DNA of 64,000 nucleotides from NCBI GenBank assembly GCA_036867785.1, contig CP145416.1, positions 806,001-870,000 on the forward strand. The letters are read 5' to 3'. The translations under genes were made by a program, and so were the position numbers. This DNA comes from Plasmodiophora brassicae (lineage: Eukaryota > Endomyxa: Phytomyxea > Phytomyxea > Plasmodiophorida). Below, in pieces: positions 32,639 to 43,474 of this stretch; the first letter of the stretch is position 1; each line of letters starts with the position of its first letter. The notes beneath the pieces were generated by a model, which made no database searches, was not told where the DNA came from, and saw nothing but the letters and a program-made list of their open reading frames with translations.

Positions 32639-32695
32639 CGACTGAAACGACCGGTCGCGACTGCAAAAACCAGTCGCGACCGGTCGTTTCAGTCG
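32639..32695. repeat. Perfect hairpin, 25-bp arms
   Basis: The left arm 32639-32663 (ending CCGGTCGCGACTG) and right arm 32671-32695 are exact reverse complements around a 7-nt loop, CAAAAAC. The core GTCGCGACCGGT motif recurs in the larger palindrome 250 bp downstream. Confidence 0.95.
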
Positions 32696-33475
32696 TGCCC
32701 GTCGCGACTGCCATTCGGACAACAATAGCAGCAGCCACATTGTCACGTTGATCATGGAATGGGAAATACATGGTGGTCCCCCAGCAGCCGTAACGCATGC
32801 ACGTATCGGTTCGTCATTGCAACACTTATTGCGCGAGTAAATTTCGAAAAACTTGTACGTGGTCCCGTGCACATGTCTGCCGAAGCTGAACATCACACCC
32901 ATTCGAGGTCGCGAGATATGGCCGATCAAAGTTTTGGACAAACAGTCGCGACCGGTTTTGGCAGTCGCGACCGGTCGCGACTGCCAAAACCGGTCGCGAC
33001 TGTTCGCCGCCTGTACCTGCTATATTTGGCCTCTTGCTCTGGACGCGACTCGGATCGGGGGAGCTAAAACGGGGAGGCTAGGTGACAGCGCCAACTTTGA
33101 ATTAGGGGGTCCATCATCCATGTCATGCGGCTCGGGAAGCGCAAATATGGGCGATCGGGAAGTGTGGGACTGCCAGTGCAGGAGTGCGCATCGCTATACG
33201 TGGTTGCTGGCCGGTCAACATGACGCAGAGACGTCGCAGCAACAACTTGACAACTGCCTGGACAGCGTATCATGACCAGGCATTGCCCCGAATCCTCGTG
33301 GACCTCGGCGACGGAGTAGACCGCTCCAAGGTCACCGGGGCCGCAGTAAAGCAGCACGATCTTCAATTCGACCGCCTTGACAGCAGCCTCCTGAACCGGA
33401 AGATTCGGGAGTACCGAAAGCGATCTACAAGTAACGGTCGGTGTATATTCCCGTCCAGGCCGTGATCGCTCTAAT
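32696..33475. other. Region between transposon and next gene
   Basis: The 245 bp between the two palindromes hold a minus-strand open frame (VTAAGGPPCISHSMINVTMW) with no recognisable domain. From 33240 to 33450 a plus-strand frame reads ALPRILVDLGDGVDRSKVTG and then LLNRKIREYRKRST. This looks protein-like and may be an upstream exon of the gene at 33476, but I could not settle the splice sites. Confidence 0.35.
32941..33004. repeat. Perfect 64-bp palindrome with no spacer
   Basis: The two 32-base halves are exact reverse complements with the axis between 32972 and 32973. It contains four copies of TCGCGACCGGT or its complement, and shares the CAGTCGCGACCGGT core with the hairpin at 32639. 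Together the two palindromes bound a 245-bp segment next to the DDE transposase remnant. Confidence 0.95.
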
Positions 33476-34078
33476 ATGTGGTTGTTTCTAGCTGCGGCGC
33501 ATAGGATGGTGGGTGCTGACGACGATGAAGCAGAAGACGACCGTAGTACGGATACCCCTCTTGTCATTGGCAAGTCCAGTCACCCAAAGCCGCCGGTGGA
33601 CGACGACGACGTCATTCATGACCTCCCTGCTTCGAAGCGTACGAGGACGGGCCTGAGTGGCTTCGAGTCCAACCTGCGCCTCTTCGAGGTCGTATGGTGG
33701 ACCTCGGGTACCAGGGCCAGCATATTTCTTTCGATGGTGGCGAACCATCTGATCGAGTACGCCGTCGAATCCAGCGGTCGTGCGCTGGTCGTCACGTACA
33801 CGCAGAAGAACGTCGACCCGGAGTTCTACATCAACCAGACGATGAAATCCAACGTCCTAAAGTACGAGGAGTCGAAGTCAATCCTTCACGACTTCGAGGG
33901 CAAGGAGCAGGAGAGGTTCACGGTTCGCATTCCGTTACCAAAGAAGGTTGAGCCGGACGTGGATGAACGTTACATATTTAACGAGAATGGGCCACAGTAC
34001 CCTGTGGTGCTCCAGTTGACGTTGACCGCAGTAAAACTGGCCCAGTATGGGGTAGCTTCCCAGGTACAGGCGTTGTGA
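33476..34078 (+). CDS. Uncharacterised protein, MGRN1/RNF157-like segment, no RING seen
   Basis: A frame of 200 residues. The first 75 are acidic and low-complexity. The rest is strand-rich: GRALVVTYTQKNVDPEFYIN, then KEQERFTVRIPLPKKVEPD and YIFNENGPQYPVVLQLT. The order and spacing resemble the domain before the RING in MGRN1/RNF157 E3 ligases (IYCQASEEF ... YKRGVSQQF ... GVFPVVIQAV). No RING follows before the NCA2 start 88 bp downstream, so either the gene is short or the likeness is superficial. Upstream exons are possible at 33.2-33.45 kb. Confidence 0.5.
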   Translation: MWLFLAAAHRMVGADDDEAEDDRSTDTPLVIGKSSHPKPPVDDDDVIHDLPASKRTRTGLSGFESNLRLFEVVWWTSGTRASIFLSMVANHLIEYAVESSGRALVVTYTQKNVDPEFYINQTMKSNVLKYEESKSILHDFEGKEQERFTVRIPLPKKVEPDVDERYIFNENGPQYPVVLQLTLTAVKLAQYGVASQVQAL

Positions 34079-34165
34079 CCTGGGGTTCTCTTCTGAGTAA
34101 AGTTATTGCATGTTTCTGTGTTATACCAAAATTACCGCAGCTTCCAACCCGTTCCCGTGCCCAAG

Positions 34166-36440
34166 ATGACGGGGATGGACGACACTGAGGTGGATTCGAC
34201 GTGCGGTAACGAGTCGTTCCTGGCGCCGTCGCCGCTGTACCGGCATGAGACGCTGGACAGCAACGTGCCGGCGGATGGGTCGTCGTGGCAGGATGTGATC
34301 CTGGCGGAGCTGACGGCGAAGGCGCCTGGGAACGCCATCGCCGCTAGGCTGCTGGATGTGATCGAGGAGTTGGCTGATGCGCTTTCGCAGCAGTCGACCA
34401 GCATGACGCCGGCGTCCCTATGCGCCCTGATATCGAATGCCATGGCGTTGACGCAGGCAGCGCAGCAGAGCCCAGCGAACGACACGGACGCGAAAGTGTT
34501 CGCCGATGCCCTTACGATAATTGCCATGCAGGCCACTCGTTGGGTCTTGCGTCACGCGCTTGAAAACCATCTCGACATTCTGGTAGCCTTGTGGCCCGAC
34601 ATTGTAACACAGGCCCTGGTTCCATCGCGATGGCCATTGCGTCTGATGTCGCGTTATAGGAATTCTGGAAAGGTCGGCTACGTGTCAGGAAGCCGCTGCG
34701 TGATCTGCTTGAACAAGGCCCAGTGAGGTGGTTCCGGTCCTTGTTTGGCTTTCCGCCTGAGCCGCCGTCAAAGCCGCGCTCAGCGGTGATGTTTCGTGGC
34801 GAATCCGAGTATCCTCGCCTGATACTTCGTTCTTTTCGCACCGGCATCAAACCGTTTATAAGCAGTGTCAGCCTGAGCGGACGTATTGACATCCAGGCGA
34901 AGGTGGCACGGCTGTGCGATTTGAAGAGGAAGCTGTTGCGACGTGCTGGGGCTTTGCACCATCACTCGTTCAGATTGAGCCGGACACAGTCAAGCAGCAT
35001 CGAGGAATGGCTGATTCCCATCCTCGATTTGTATCGCATGTGCATCGAGGCAGACCCGCCGCCAAATGCGACGACAACGAACGACGCCCTTCAGATGCTA
35101 GTCGCCATACTTGAGGCGCTACCAGCAATGAGAGACCGACTGGAAGCGGAACGTGCCGAGGTTGGTGGGCTTGCGTTGCCGTCGGTTGCTGGTGACTAAC
35201 GTGAACGCCTGCAGTTACAGCGACCTGGACACCTTCAACGCCACTGGTTGGGATACACAGTGGGTGGCATAGCGCTCCTTTTGGCAGGACGAACCGTGTA
35301 CATGCACAGGGACTGGTTTGAGAACATGTACCACAAGTTCGCCGTCGCTGCTAAAGACTTTTGGGTATGCAGTAGTCGTGTATCAGACCTGCTTTAAAGC
35401 AACGCCGCGTTTGACCCGACAGTATTCAGGTCGAACATGTGTCAGACCCGCTACATGCAATTCACAAGAGGCTTCTGAGGGATCAGCTGCCGGCTATGCG
35501 ACGAGACGAAATCCAGCAGGAACGGAAGACCCTTGAGGTGTGTGTGTTGCTGTTCTATATTCGCTCGCCCCCCCCCCCCCCCCCTAAATGGTTGCAGAGC
35601 ATGCTTCGCGAGTTTGGTATGGAGCAGCTAGACAGGAACCCGCAGTTGTTCCCACCCGGGATGAGACGTGAAGATGCCGTGGCTCAAATCGAAAAGAGTG
35701 CTGCAAGTGGCAACATGAGCCTTGTTCTAGAATCGTACAAGACAGAGGTTTCAAAGCCACTGTACGCACTCGCAGCCGGCGACCTCCTTCGCAGTATCTT
35801 AATTGTAGGTCGACCGTAACCCTTTTAGCGAACCTTGTCTCAACACGTATCGCAGCAACTGCAAAAGCTCAAAGTTGACCTCGAGACATCGCTTCTCGAG
35901 CTCGACCTGATGCTTGACCAGAACGAAATTACCCTGGACCTGATGGCGATCGCGCCGGCTGTGCTCATTGCTATGCCGCTTTTTCTTCTCATACTGATCC
36001 CTGCCAACAAACGCAGCAAGGCTGACACGGCATCCCATAAAGGTTGGCGCATGTCCCCTGCTGCGGCCTCAGCGGTCTCACATGCCCGTGCTTCCGTTCA
36101 GTGATTCGAAGGAGTGTCCACTCCATTCACCGGCTGCTCATATGCAACTACGACGCTACATCAGTGAATGGTTTCGAGTCGATCGAAGACAGTGGTAAAA
36201 TCCTGACACATGTAAGATCGGCGCCCGCCCCCTATTGTGAATCTGTGCTCATGCCTCCACTAGATCCACCGCATTAGCAAACGCGCTCAGCACCTGAGGA
36301 ACCAGAAGCTGATGCCCTACTCCTCCTTTTTCCTGCTGCGGAAGGATATCAAACGCCTGATCTCGCTGGACTTCACGGTCAACCAGAAACGCCTTCTCAT
36401 CGAGCGGATGTACGTCGTGCATCCGTTTCTCACGAGATAA
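34166..36440 (+). CDS. NCA2-family mitochondrial membrane protein
   Basis: Yeast Nca2 affects expression of mitochondrial ATP synthase subunits 6 and 8; the family is found in fungi and plants and lies in the outer mitochondrial membrane. Family blocks visible across about six exons are PLRDLLEQGPVRWFRSLFGFP, a first membrane segment leading to HRDWFENMYHKFAVAAKDFW, EHVSDPLHAIHKRLLRDQL, LVLESYKTEVSKPLYALAAG, and LLELDLMLDQNEITLDLMA with a second hydrophobic helix (LIAMPLFLLILIP). The gene ends in FLLRKDIKRLISLDFTVNQK. One intron holds a 17-C homopolymer. Length about 600 residues, near the family norm. Confidence 0.88.
35568..35584. repeat. Poly-C tract, 17 bases, in an NCA2 intron
   Basis: An uninterrupted run of 17 C lies just before a CCCTAAATG branch-like motif in an intron of the NCA2 gene, taking the place of a polypyrimidine tract. 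Length may be imprecise if the run is a sequencing problem. Confidence 0.9.
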
Positions 36441-36622
36441 ACCGTGGCAACATGTGCCTGTGCCCTACGGTTCGACATGTCGCATCGGGTGCGAACTCTG
36501 ATACATATCGACGCCCGGCCAGCTGGGTGCCCATGGGCGCAGATGAAGTTCGCACCCGATGACAACGAAGGGTGAAGCTAGCCGGGCGCGCGCCATTTAG
36601 CGAGGAGTGCGCCCCGCGCACG

Positions 36623-37528
36623 ATGCTCATCTCGATGGAGCGGTTCGCTCTGCGCCAGTTCGCCCGGGACGCCGCGCAGCAGAGTGTCGGCGTCATCGAT
36701 TTCGATCCGGACGAATTCACCAGGCGCGTCAATGAGGTCGGCGTACCTGCTTGCATGGGCCCCCCGCCCCGCCCGCCCCATCGCTGACCGAATGGTACAG
36801 ATTGTGGAGAGGCGCATGCAATCGAACCCGGATGACGTACGGCCAACCAGCGAAACGCAAGGGCATATCCAATCTGACCCCGCCTCTGTGCACAGCCGCC
36901 ATTGAAGCCCGGGTACGCGCCGTTCTGTAAGCACGTGTTCGTGGACAATTTCACGCCGGCGACCGCCTATGCGATCCCGATCACCGCCGACAACAGGCAC
37001 CTACTTCGGTAGGGCCTGTCCGGGCGACGTGCACGTCATGCTGACGGGGGCGCATTGACAGGTCCGACTATGTCGCGCGAACGCCCAAAGAGTTACCTGT
37101 CCTGCAGCGGTGGTTCCCGAAGTACAATCGCATCGGACGATGTCGTTGGCGGAGCACTACTGACGTTCGCCTGCAGAGATGCTGTGCAGCCGCCCGTAGC
37201 GAAGTACCTGGACGTCATTCTGTACAGCCGAGAGCAGATCATGAAGGAGAACGCTGGTTTGCCATGTTGACTATACCGTCATGCGCTCGTCGTCTCTGAT
37301 CTGGCGCGGCGTTCAGCAACGGGCGAGGGGAACACGATTCCGGACAGCAGCGAATGGGGCATTATATCGATCAAGGCACAGATGGTCGACGAGGAGATTC
37401 CGATGGCCCCGATTACAATGATGCGCAACGCCCTGCCGCTGAGGGAGGGCGGTTCTGGAGTCCCCTTGGACCACGACCTGTACCTGCAATCCGTACAGGT
37501 GTGGAGGACCCTGGCCACTGTTCTGTGA
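36623..37528 (+). CDS. DUF3228 family protein
   Basis: DUF3228 (PF11539) proteins are about 200 residues, of unknown function, and are scattered through algae, protists and bacteria. The family's blocks are all present in order over about four exons: VGVIDFDPDEFTRRVNEV, APFCKHVFVDNFTPAT, YVARTPKELPVLQRWFP, VAKYLDVILYSREQIMKENA, WGIISIKAQMVDEEIPMAPI and MMRNALPLREGGSGVPLDHD. The start is the ATG at 36623; a second Met follows four residues later. It sits 182 bp after NCA2 on the same strand. Confidence 0.85.
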
Positions 37529-37669
37529 ATCTTCAATGCACACACGTACTCTTCGCCGCTCCCCGCGTTCTGTGCTGATGGTGACTCGGGGCATCAACGG
37601 GATCGCAGTGGCCATCACTGCATGTTTGATAGTGCGATCACATGCCCTGTATTGTTGACGCCTGCTGGA

Positions 37670-38525
37670 CTAGACGTGTGCCGTGTAGTCCTCGGCGGTC
37701 GTCTCAAACGCAACGTTGGCTATGATGGCCAGCATGGGGTCATGCGTGTTTTCTTCGACGGCCGGCCCTGTATAGGCGCCCATGGACCTGGACGCCGACG
37801 CCAGCATCATCATCTTCGAGTGTTCCGCTGCCGATGGTACCACCGGCTGCACCGCTGCGCTCATGTCGTCCAAGTCCAGGTTGACGACCTCTTCCAGCTT
37901 CGACGCCAGCTGTGAGTCGAAAGCGAAGCTTAGCGGGGCGTGTTCCCCACCACCGCTCTTTGCCGTCGGCAAGACCGCATCGAGGTGCCCACAGAACCTC
38001 AGGTCGGCATCGTTCATCACCGTCATGTTGACGACCATATCCTCAATGGGCTCGTCAGGGAACACTGCGACCACGCCCATCGCTTTCTTCTCGGGGATCA
38101 CGACTACTGGAGGCGATTCCCCATCCGGCAGGTCGTGCGGCCCATGGTACAGGACCTGGGCCGTGTTGTTCTTGCGATGCTCTGCGAGATGCATGCTGAG
38201 GACTGCATAGGACGGGAACCGACGTGGGCAATGCTTGCACAGAAACGGGTCCTTCTCTGAGTGCGTTCGAATGTGCCTGTTCAGCGTCCCGCTCTGGGTG
38301 AACCTGGAACATCCCATGTGGTTAGGGCGCTGCCAGGTCGCACTGTTCGCGGGTGGGCCTTCACCGTTTATGACAGACTAAGCAGGTGAATGGTTTCTCG
38401 CCCGTGTGGATGCGGTTGTGTCGCGTCAGGGAGCCGGCCCAGTAGAATCGTTTACTGCAGAGCGTGCACTTGAATTGTTTCTCGGGTTTGGTGACGTCGC
38501 CGCCTTCGCCGCCGTTCGTCGGCAT
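37670..38525 (-). CDS. C2H2 zinc-finger protein (three fingers)
   Basis: Exons 38365-38525 and 37670-38303 join inside finger 2 across a 61-nt intron (38304-38364) that contains GCCCTAACC, giving 264 residues. Three tandem C2H2 fingers are seen: [20 protein letters not shown], then [19 protein letters not shown], then [19 protein letters not shown], with the classical HTGEKP linker between the first two. The C-terminal 160 residues are acidic and hydrophobic patches alternate, as in activation regions. It is a probable sequence-specific DNA-binding regulator; target unknown. The start is uncertain: the frame is open upstream of the chosen ATG, so another exon may exist. Confidence 0.85.
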
Positions 38526-38844
38526 CGGTTGCGAGCTGTGCGACCCACGACCCACGACGACCGCCAGGGTTGTTTGTTGCCGCGGCCACAATGCCGCCCA
38601 GCCCGGCACCGTCCGAATGGACCCGACTCAGTGACTGCACCGATTGCAGCCTTCCCTCACATGGCTGCCCTGCATAGCTTCATGTAGGCACCGGTACGCG
38701 CGCTACGAACGTTCATCCGGAGATCCGGCTGCACGCAGTGTCGCACGTGCACGTAGACGCAATGCATCGTTGAATGAAGGCTGTATATAAGCGACGGGCA
38801 GGTGCGGCATCGTCTGAACCGCGCGCGTTAAAGAGCTAGTCGTG

Positions 38845-40926
38845 CTATTGGTAGATATCGGGGCACTCCTCGGGGCTAAACGGGCTGGCGTCAGAAGACA
38901 GCAAGGGTCGATGCGCAGGGCCAACCTTGGGATCATCGTGGCTAGGAACGCCATGAACTGCGGGAATGGGATGAACTCGTTGGCGTCCGCCATCGGGAGC
39001 CGCAGCACGTGGCCATTGTATATGATCCGTATAAAGTGGGCTTCAGGCGGCCTTCCAACACTATCAACACGTCGGTACAGTTCCAGGGATATGTACGAGG
39101 CACTGTCGGAACGGAGCGGACGTCAACGACTGCCGACCACGGATGCGGTCGTCTTACAAAGGCGCCCATGGGAACTGGTCATCGACACCAAAGGCGCTCA
39201 AGAGAAGCATGATCGGGCCCGTGTCATGGCCGCTGTACAGAGAGAACTTGGGAAGCGACCGCCCAAGAACCGCTTGCTGCAGGTGGCCATGGATCTCGCG
39301 CAGCAGTGGCCCAATCACCAAGCGACTACCGCTGACTCGGTCTGGGTACTGGATCATGCTGTAGACACGGAACCGATTCTGCCAACACAAGTCAGCATCA
39401 AATCGAGGACTGCGAACGCGTCCCGTTAACTGACGTCGAATTCGACGTCGGTGACGAGGTCGCGATCGACACCTTCTGGAACCGGATCGCCTCGGCACAG
39501 TGAAATAAACAGGCAGTCGAACTTGTTCTTCCCGTCCAACTCATTCGTAGGAATCCTCATGATCTCAGACAGCCTCCTACGTAGCGGTGCCGTAAACGTC
39601 TTCTCGTGTTCGACGAATGTCGTTGTGTGCTGCGCCTAAGCAAACATGTTGGTATTGTAGCCCAGAAACAGCAGATCACATATGGACCTACGTACCTTCT
39701 TGTATTGTTTGGCCACGCCTGGGCATTCGTGCGCGTTGACAACTTCAGTCTCCCTGTCCACATCCATTGTCCACAGGTTGACGATCTGGGTCGGTGGAGG
39801 GGAATCGGGCCCTTCGGGCGGAAACAGCCCGGTGAAGAAACTTTCCGCTGATAACACTAGAACTGGCGTGTCAAATCGGAGGAAACACTGAAGAGGGGGA
39901 CAGCCGCAGACCTGTTCGCGGGACGTCATCGCTGCGAAAATGCACCTGCGAATCACTGAGGACACGAGAAGAACGCACCAAGGTCAGCATGTGCTCCGGC
40001 GCACCTCGGAATTGTTCAGAACCGGGCTGATCAGCGTGCCGACATATCGTTCCCGGAAAAGACCACCTAGAACTTCCTCCTGGTGGTACCCATGCACGGT
40101 CAGCTGGCCTATGCGGCAATTGCCCTTGTAGTCGTTTCTGACGGCAAACGATCTGTCAGTTCACACGAGTCCCGTACCAGCGCCCAGCCCGTACCGATTC
40201 TTCATGAAACGCTTCCTGAAGATGCGATTCGGCGGCTTAAAACCCAGTGTCAAACACGAGACGCCGGCAGCACGGTCGCGCTCGTCGTACCGGAATGGAA
40301 GCATCCGTCATGTTCGTCCCCGGAATCGACATATGTGTCAATTCGCAACGATACGATATCGTGTCCTGCCCGGGCCAGCATTGCCTGCCCACGGCAATGA
40401 CCAGCCGGTTCAGTCAGGGCAATTTGGCGTCCTACGTTCGCTGATTGAAGAACCGCGCCCCGTGCCGAATGAACGCCTGGACCTGGACGATTTCCAGATC
40501 GGGACGATTCGGTGCGGGGATCTTGGGCAACGTCGCCTCATTTAGGGGATCCAGGCCACCTGATCCAGGGGGGTTCCAGTCTGCACCACTGACAGGCGGC
40601 GAGCAACGCTACGTACAGTACGGCAACGATTTCAGCTCGGGCAACGTGACGAACCTGGGCGGCCGCTGATCCGCCTGCAGTGCTCGGTCAGTCAGCCGAG
40701 GCAATGCCCACCTGTCGTATGCCCGTACCATTTCGGCCTCATCGTCGCCGCCGGGCGATCCTACCCGGGTCGGTCGGACGAGGAGCAGCAGCGTGACCAG
40801 CGTCACCCCGGCCAGGATCGCGACCACGTGCCGTCGCCTGGCGGCATCGTTCCAGTACGCGCCCCGTCGTCGGGATCGCTGCAACAGGATCGGCGACCAG
40901 GCCCGGTCGTCATCATCATCGATCAT
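38845..40926 (-). CDS. Histidine acid phosphatase, PXYLP1-like, copy A
   Basis: A branch-2 histidine phosphatase, probably type II membrane-bound in the secretory pathway. The N-terminus (MIDDDDDRAWSP) is cytosolic, then one helix (HVVAILAGVTLVTLLLLV). An intron with the exon join LPY|YWNPPGSGG precedes the catalytic RHGARF motif in [13 protein letters not shown]. After further introns come CWPGQDTISYRCELTHM, NCRIGQLTVHGYHQEE, the second catalytic motif in [18 protein letters not shown], and the late block ending in ECPDIYQ. Both catalytic motifs (RHGxR and HD) are intact. Human PXYLP1 removes the xylose 2-phosphate of proteoglycan linkers, but substrate here is unknown. About eight introns. 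A paralogue lies at 44393. Confidence 0.88.
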
Positions 40927-41255
40927 CGGCAATCGCGTCGGGCGGGGGCGACGATCACGCGCCGGGTGGAGCGACACGCGACCCGCTCTGCCAAATTGCA
41001 GCGCCGCGTCACCTGTGACGACGTGGCAGCGACTGGCGAACCCCATTTTGCCCTCCAGGGGCGCTTTGCGCTCGAATCTGCAGACGACCGTGCGGGAGAC
41101 AGGCCACCGCGCAGTCAACGCCGCGACACAGGCGCAGGCACATCGTCAGCAGTTCGCGTTGTGTGCCCCGTCGATTGCGGACCGTCTGTCGTCGACTCAA
41201 CGCACGCCGTCGGATTGGACAATAGGCAATTATGCATGTTATATTGATGGGCGAC

Positions 41256-43474
41256 CTAAACAGTCAGGACGAACTCGCTGATCATCTGTTTGAGCTTGTC
41301 GATGCAGATCGGTTTCGTCAAGTACTCGTTCATGCCGACCCGGATGCAGCGTTCCCGGTCGCCCTTGATGGCGCTGGCCGTCAGCGCGATGATGGGCAGC
41401 GCCTGACGGTGCGGGATCTGGGTCCGGATGACCTTGGTCGCTTCGTACCCGTCCATGATGGGCATCTGGCAGTCCATGAACACCATGTCAAACGGGTCCG
41501 CGCCTTTCAGCTTCTCCACAGCCTGAGCCCCGTCTGTTGCGATCTCGACGCTGTGACCCAGCTTCTGCAAGATACGCTGAAGGATCATCCGGTTGATGTC
41601 GTTGTCCTCGACCACAAGCATGCGCAACGGCGGCGCCGGTGTACCATTCGGCGCATTGCGCTCCGCTTGCGGAACCTGTTCGCCACCGCCCGCATGTCCA
41701 CATTCCAACCCGGCGGACGCCTCCCGTTGGACACTGGACCCGCCGACGCCTTCGCTGGCGCGCAGGAACGCGAACGTGACGACGAACGTCGACCCTCGGC
41801 CTTCCTCGGATGCGGCAGAGATCGTCCCACCCAGCATATCGACCAGCTTACGACAGATGGCAAGCCCTAGGCCCGTGCCGCCATACCGACGCGTGGTGCT
41901 CTGGTCGGCCTGGTAGAAGTTCGTGAACAGTTCGTCCATGGCGTTCTTGGGCATGCCGATGCCGGTGTCGGACACGGTTAGGCGAACCGTGACCGTGCTG
42001 GACGACGACGATAACTCTGGCTGGGCTACCGATGGTGGCAGCACGGCTCTAACGCCATCAACGGGATCGATGACCTCGAGCTTGATCGTGATGTCACCAC
42101 CGTCCCCGGTGAACTTGAACGCGTTATCGCAGATGTTCAGCAGGGCCTGACGAACTTTGACCTCGTCGGAGACGACGACAACGGGGGTCTTCGGGCAGAC
42201 CACGTTGAACGAGATGTCGCAGTCGGTGGCGCGACAGTCGAACAGGGAACGATGCTTGCAGACCAGGTCGCACAGGTCGAACTCGACGAACTCGATTTCG
42301 GCCTTGCCCGCTTCGATCTTGGAGAAATCGAGGACGTTGTTCAGGATGCCCATCAGCATACGAGACGAGTCCATCATCATCTTCAGGTACAGACGTTGCT
42401 CGTGACACAGGTTGGTCGTCGCCAACAGATTCATAGTCGAGACTACGACAGTCAGTTTCGTTGCCGGTGCGATGTCCAAATAAGTGCATACTTACTGATA
42501 CCGTTCATGGGCGTTCGGATCTCGTGGCTCATGTTGGCCAGGAACACCGACTTGAGACGCGACGACTCCAGTGCGATCTGGCTGGACTTGATCAGACTGG
42601 CCATCTCGAGCTTGTCGGTGATGTCTGTGATGGACGCCAGGATCAGCATCTCGCCCTCGCTGCTCCCGTTGATGACGTTCAGACCGATGGCGATGGCGAA
42701 CTCGGTGCCGTCCTTCTTCAGGCCGTACAGGGTTCGCTCGCCCTTGCCCATGGGCCTGGTGGCCGGATCCCGCATGAACATGGCCATGTGCTGGGCGTGA
42801 TGCTTCCGGTATCGTTCCGGGATGACCATGTTCAGGTGCTCACCGATCATCTCCGTCCGTGTGAACCGGAACAGCGCCTCCGTCTTCGAATTGACCAGGA
42901 CTATCCGCATCTTGCCGTCCACCATGATCATGGCCGTCGGCGACGCCTCGACGGCGATCCGGAACATTCGTTCGGCGCGCTTCCGCTCAGTGATGTCCGC
43001 GATGATGGCCGCCGTGAAGGCATTGTCGGCGATCTTCATCGGGCTCAGGCTGATCTCCAGCGGGATCTCGTAACCATCCTTCCTGACGCCGTACAGGTCA
43101 CGTCCGACGCCCATCGGCCGGCAGCAAGGGTTCGTCATAAACTCGACGACGCGTTTACAGTGCGAATCGGCGTAGCGATTAGGGATCAGCGTGCCGACGT
43201 TCTTCCCGATCAGCTCCGCTCGCTGGTACTGGAACATGTCCTCAGCTTTATCGTTGACGAGCACGATGTCGCCGAATTTGTCGACGATGACCATGGCGTT
43301 GGACGACGCTTCGAAGATCTGCCCGATGGCCAAGCACGCCGACGAGTAGCGCTTCAGCTTGCCGGTTTCGATGAGGCCGTCGCGCTCGACAGGGTCGCTG
43401 GACGCATGGAACTGAGCCCGCTGCGTCGGTGTCAAGTAGGAGCTAATCTTCGAGAACTTGGCGCAGTACGCCAT
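41256..43474 (-). CDS. Hybrid histidine kinase with two PAS domains
   Basis: A 721-residue phosphorelay sensor. Exons 42496-43474 and 41256-42442 join across a 53-nt intron (42443-42495) directly after the H-box. Two PAS domains (about residues 55-170 and 175-290) each end in a PAC-type segment with DITERKRAE or DITDKLEMA. Next is the HisKA helix with the phospho-accepting His in MSHEIRTPMNGI, then HATPase_c with DNAFKFT (N box), DTGIGMPK (G1) and YGGTGLGLAICRKL (G2). The C-terminal receiver has VVEDND, the phospho-accepting Asp in VFMDCQMPIMDG, and LTKPI. No transmembrane helix, so it is cytosolic. PAS ligand unknown. All catalytic residues are present; it is flanked by the two acid phosphatase genes. 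Confidence 0.96.

Noticed and set aside
32639-33004. Palindromes considered as a CRISPR-like array
   Set aside because: There are only two units of different size and no spacers, in a eukaryotic context.
34600-34726. CVICLNKAQ at the end of a frame, resembling a RING start for the MGRN1-like gene
   Set aside because: The same bases in the neighbouring frame read LEQGPVRWFRSLFGFP, a conserved NCA2 block, so the Cys pair is accidental.
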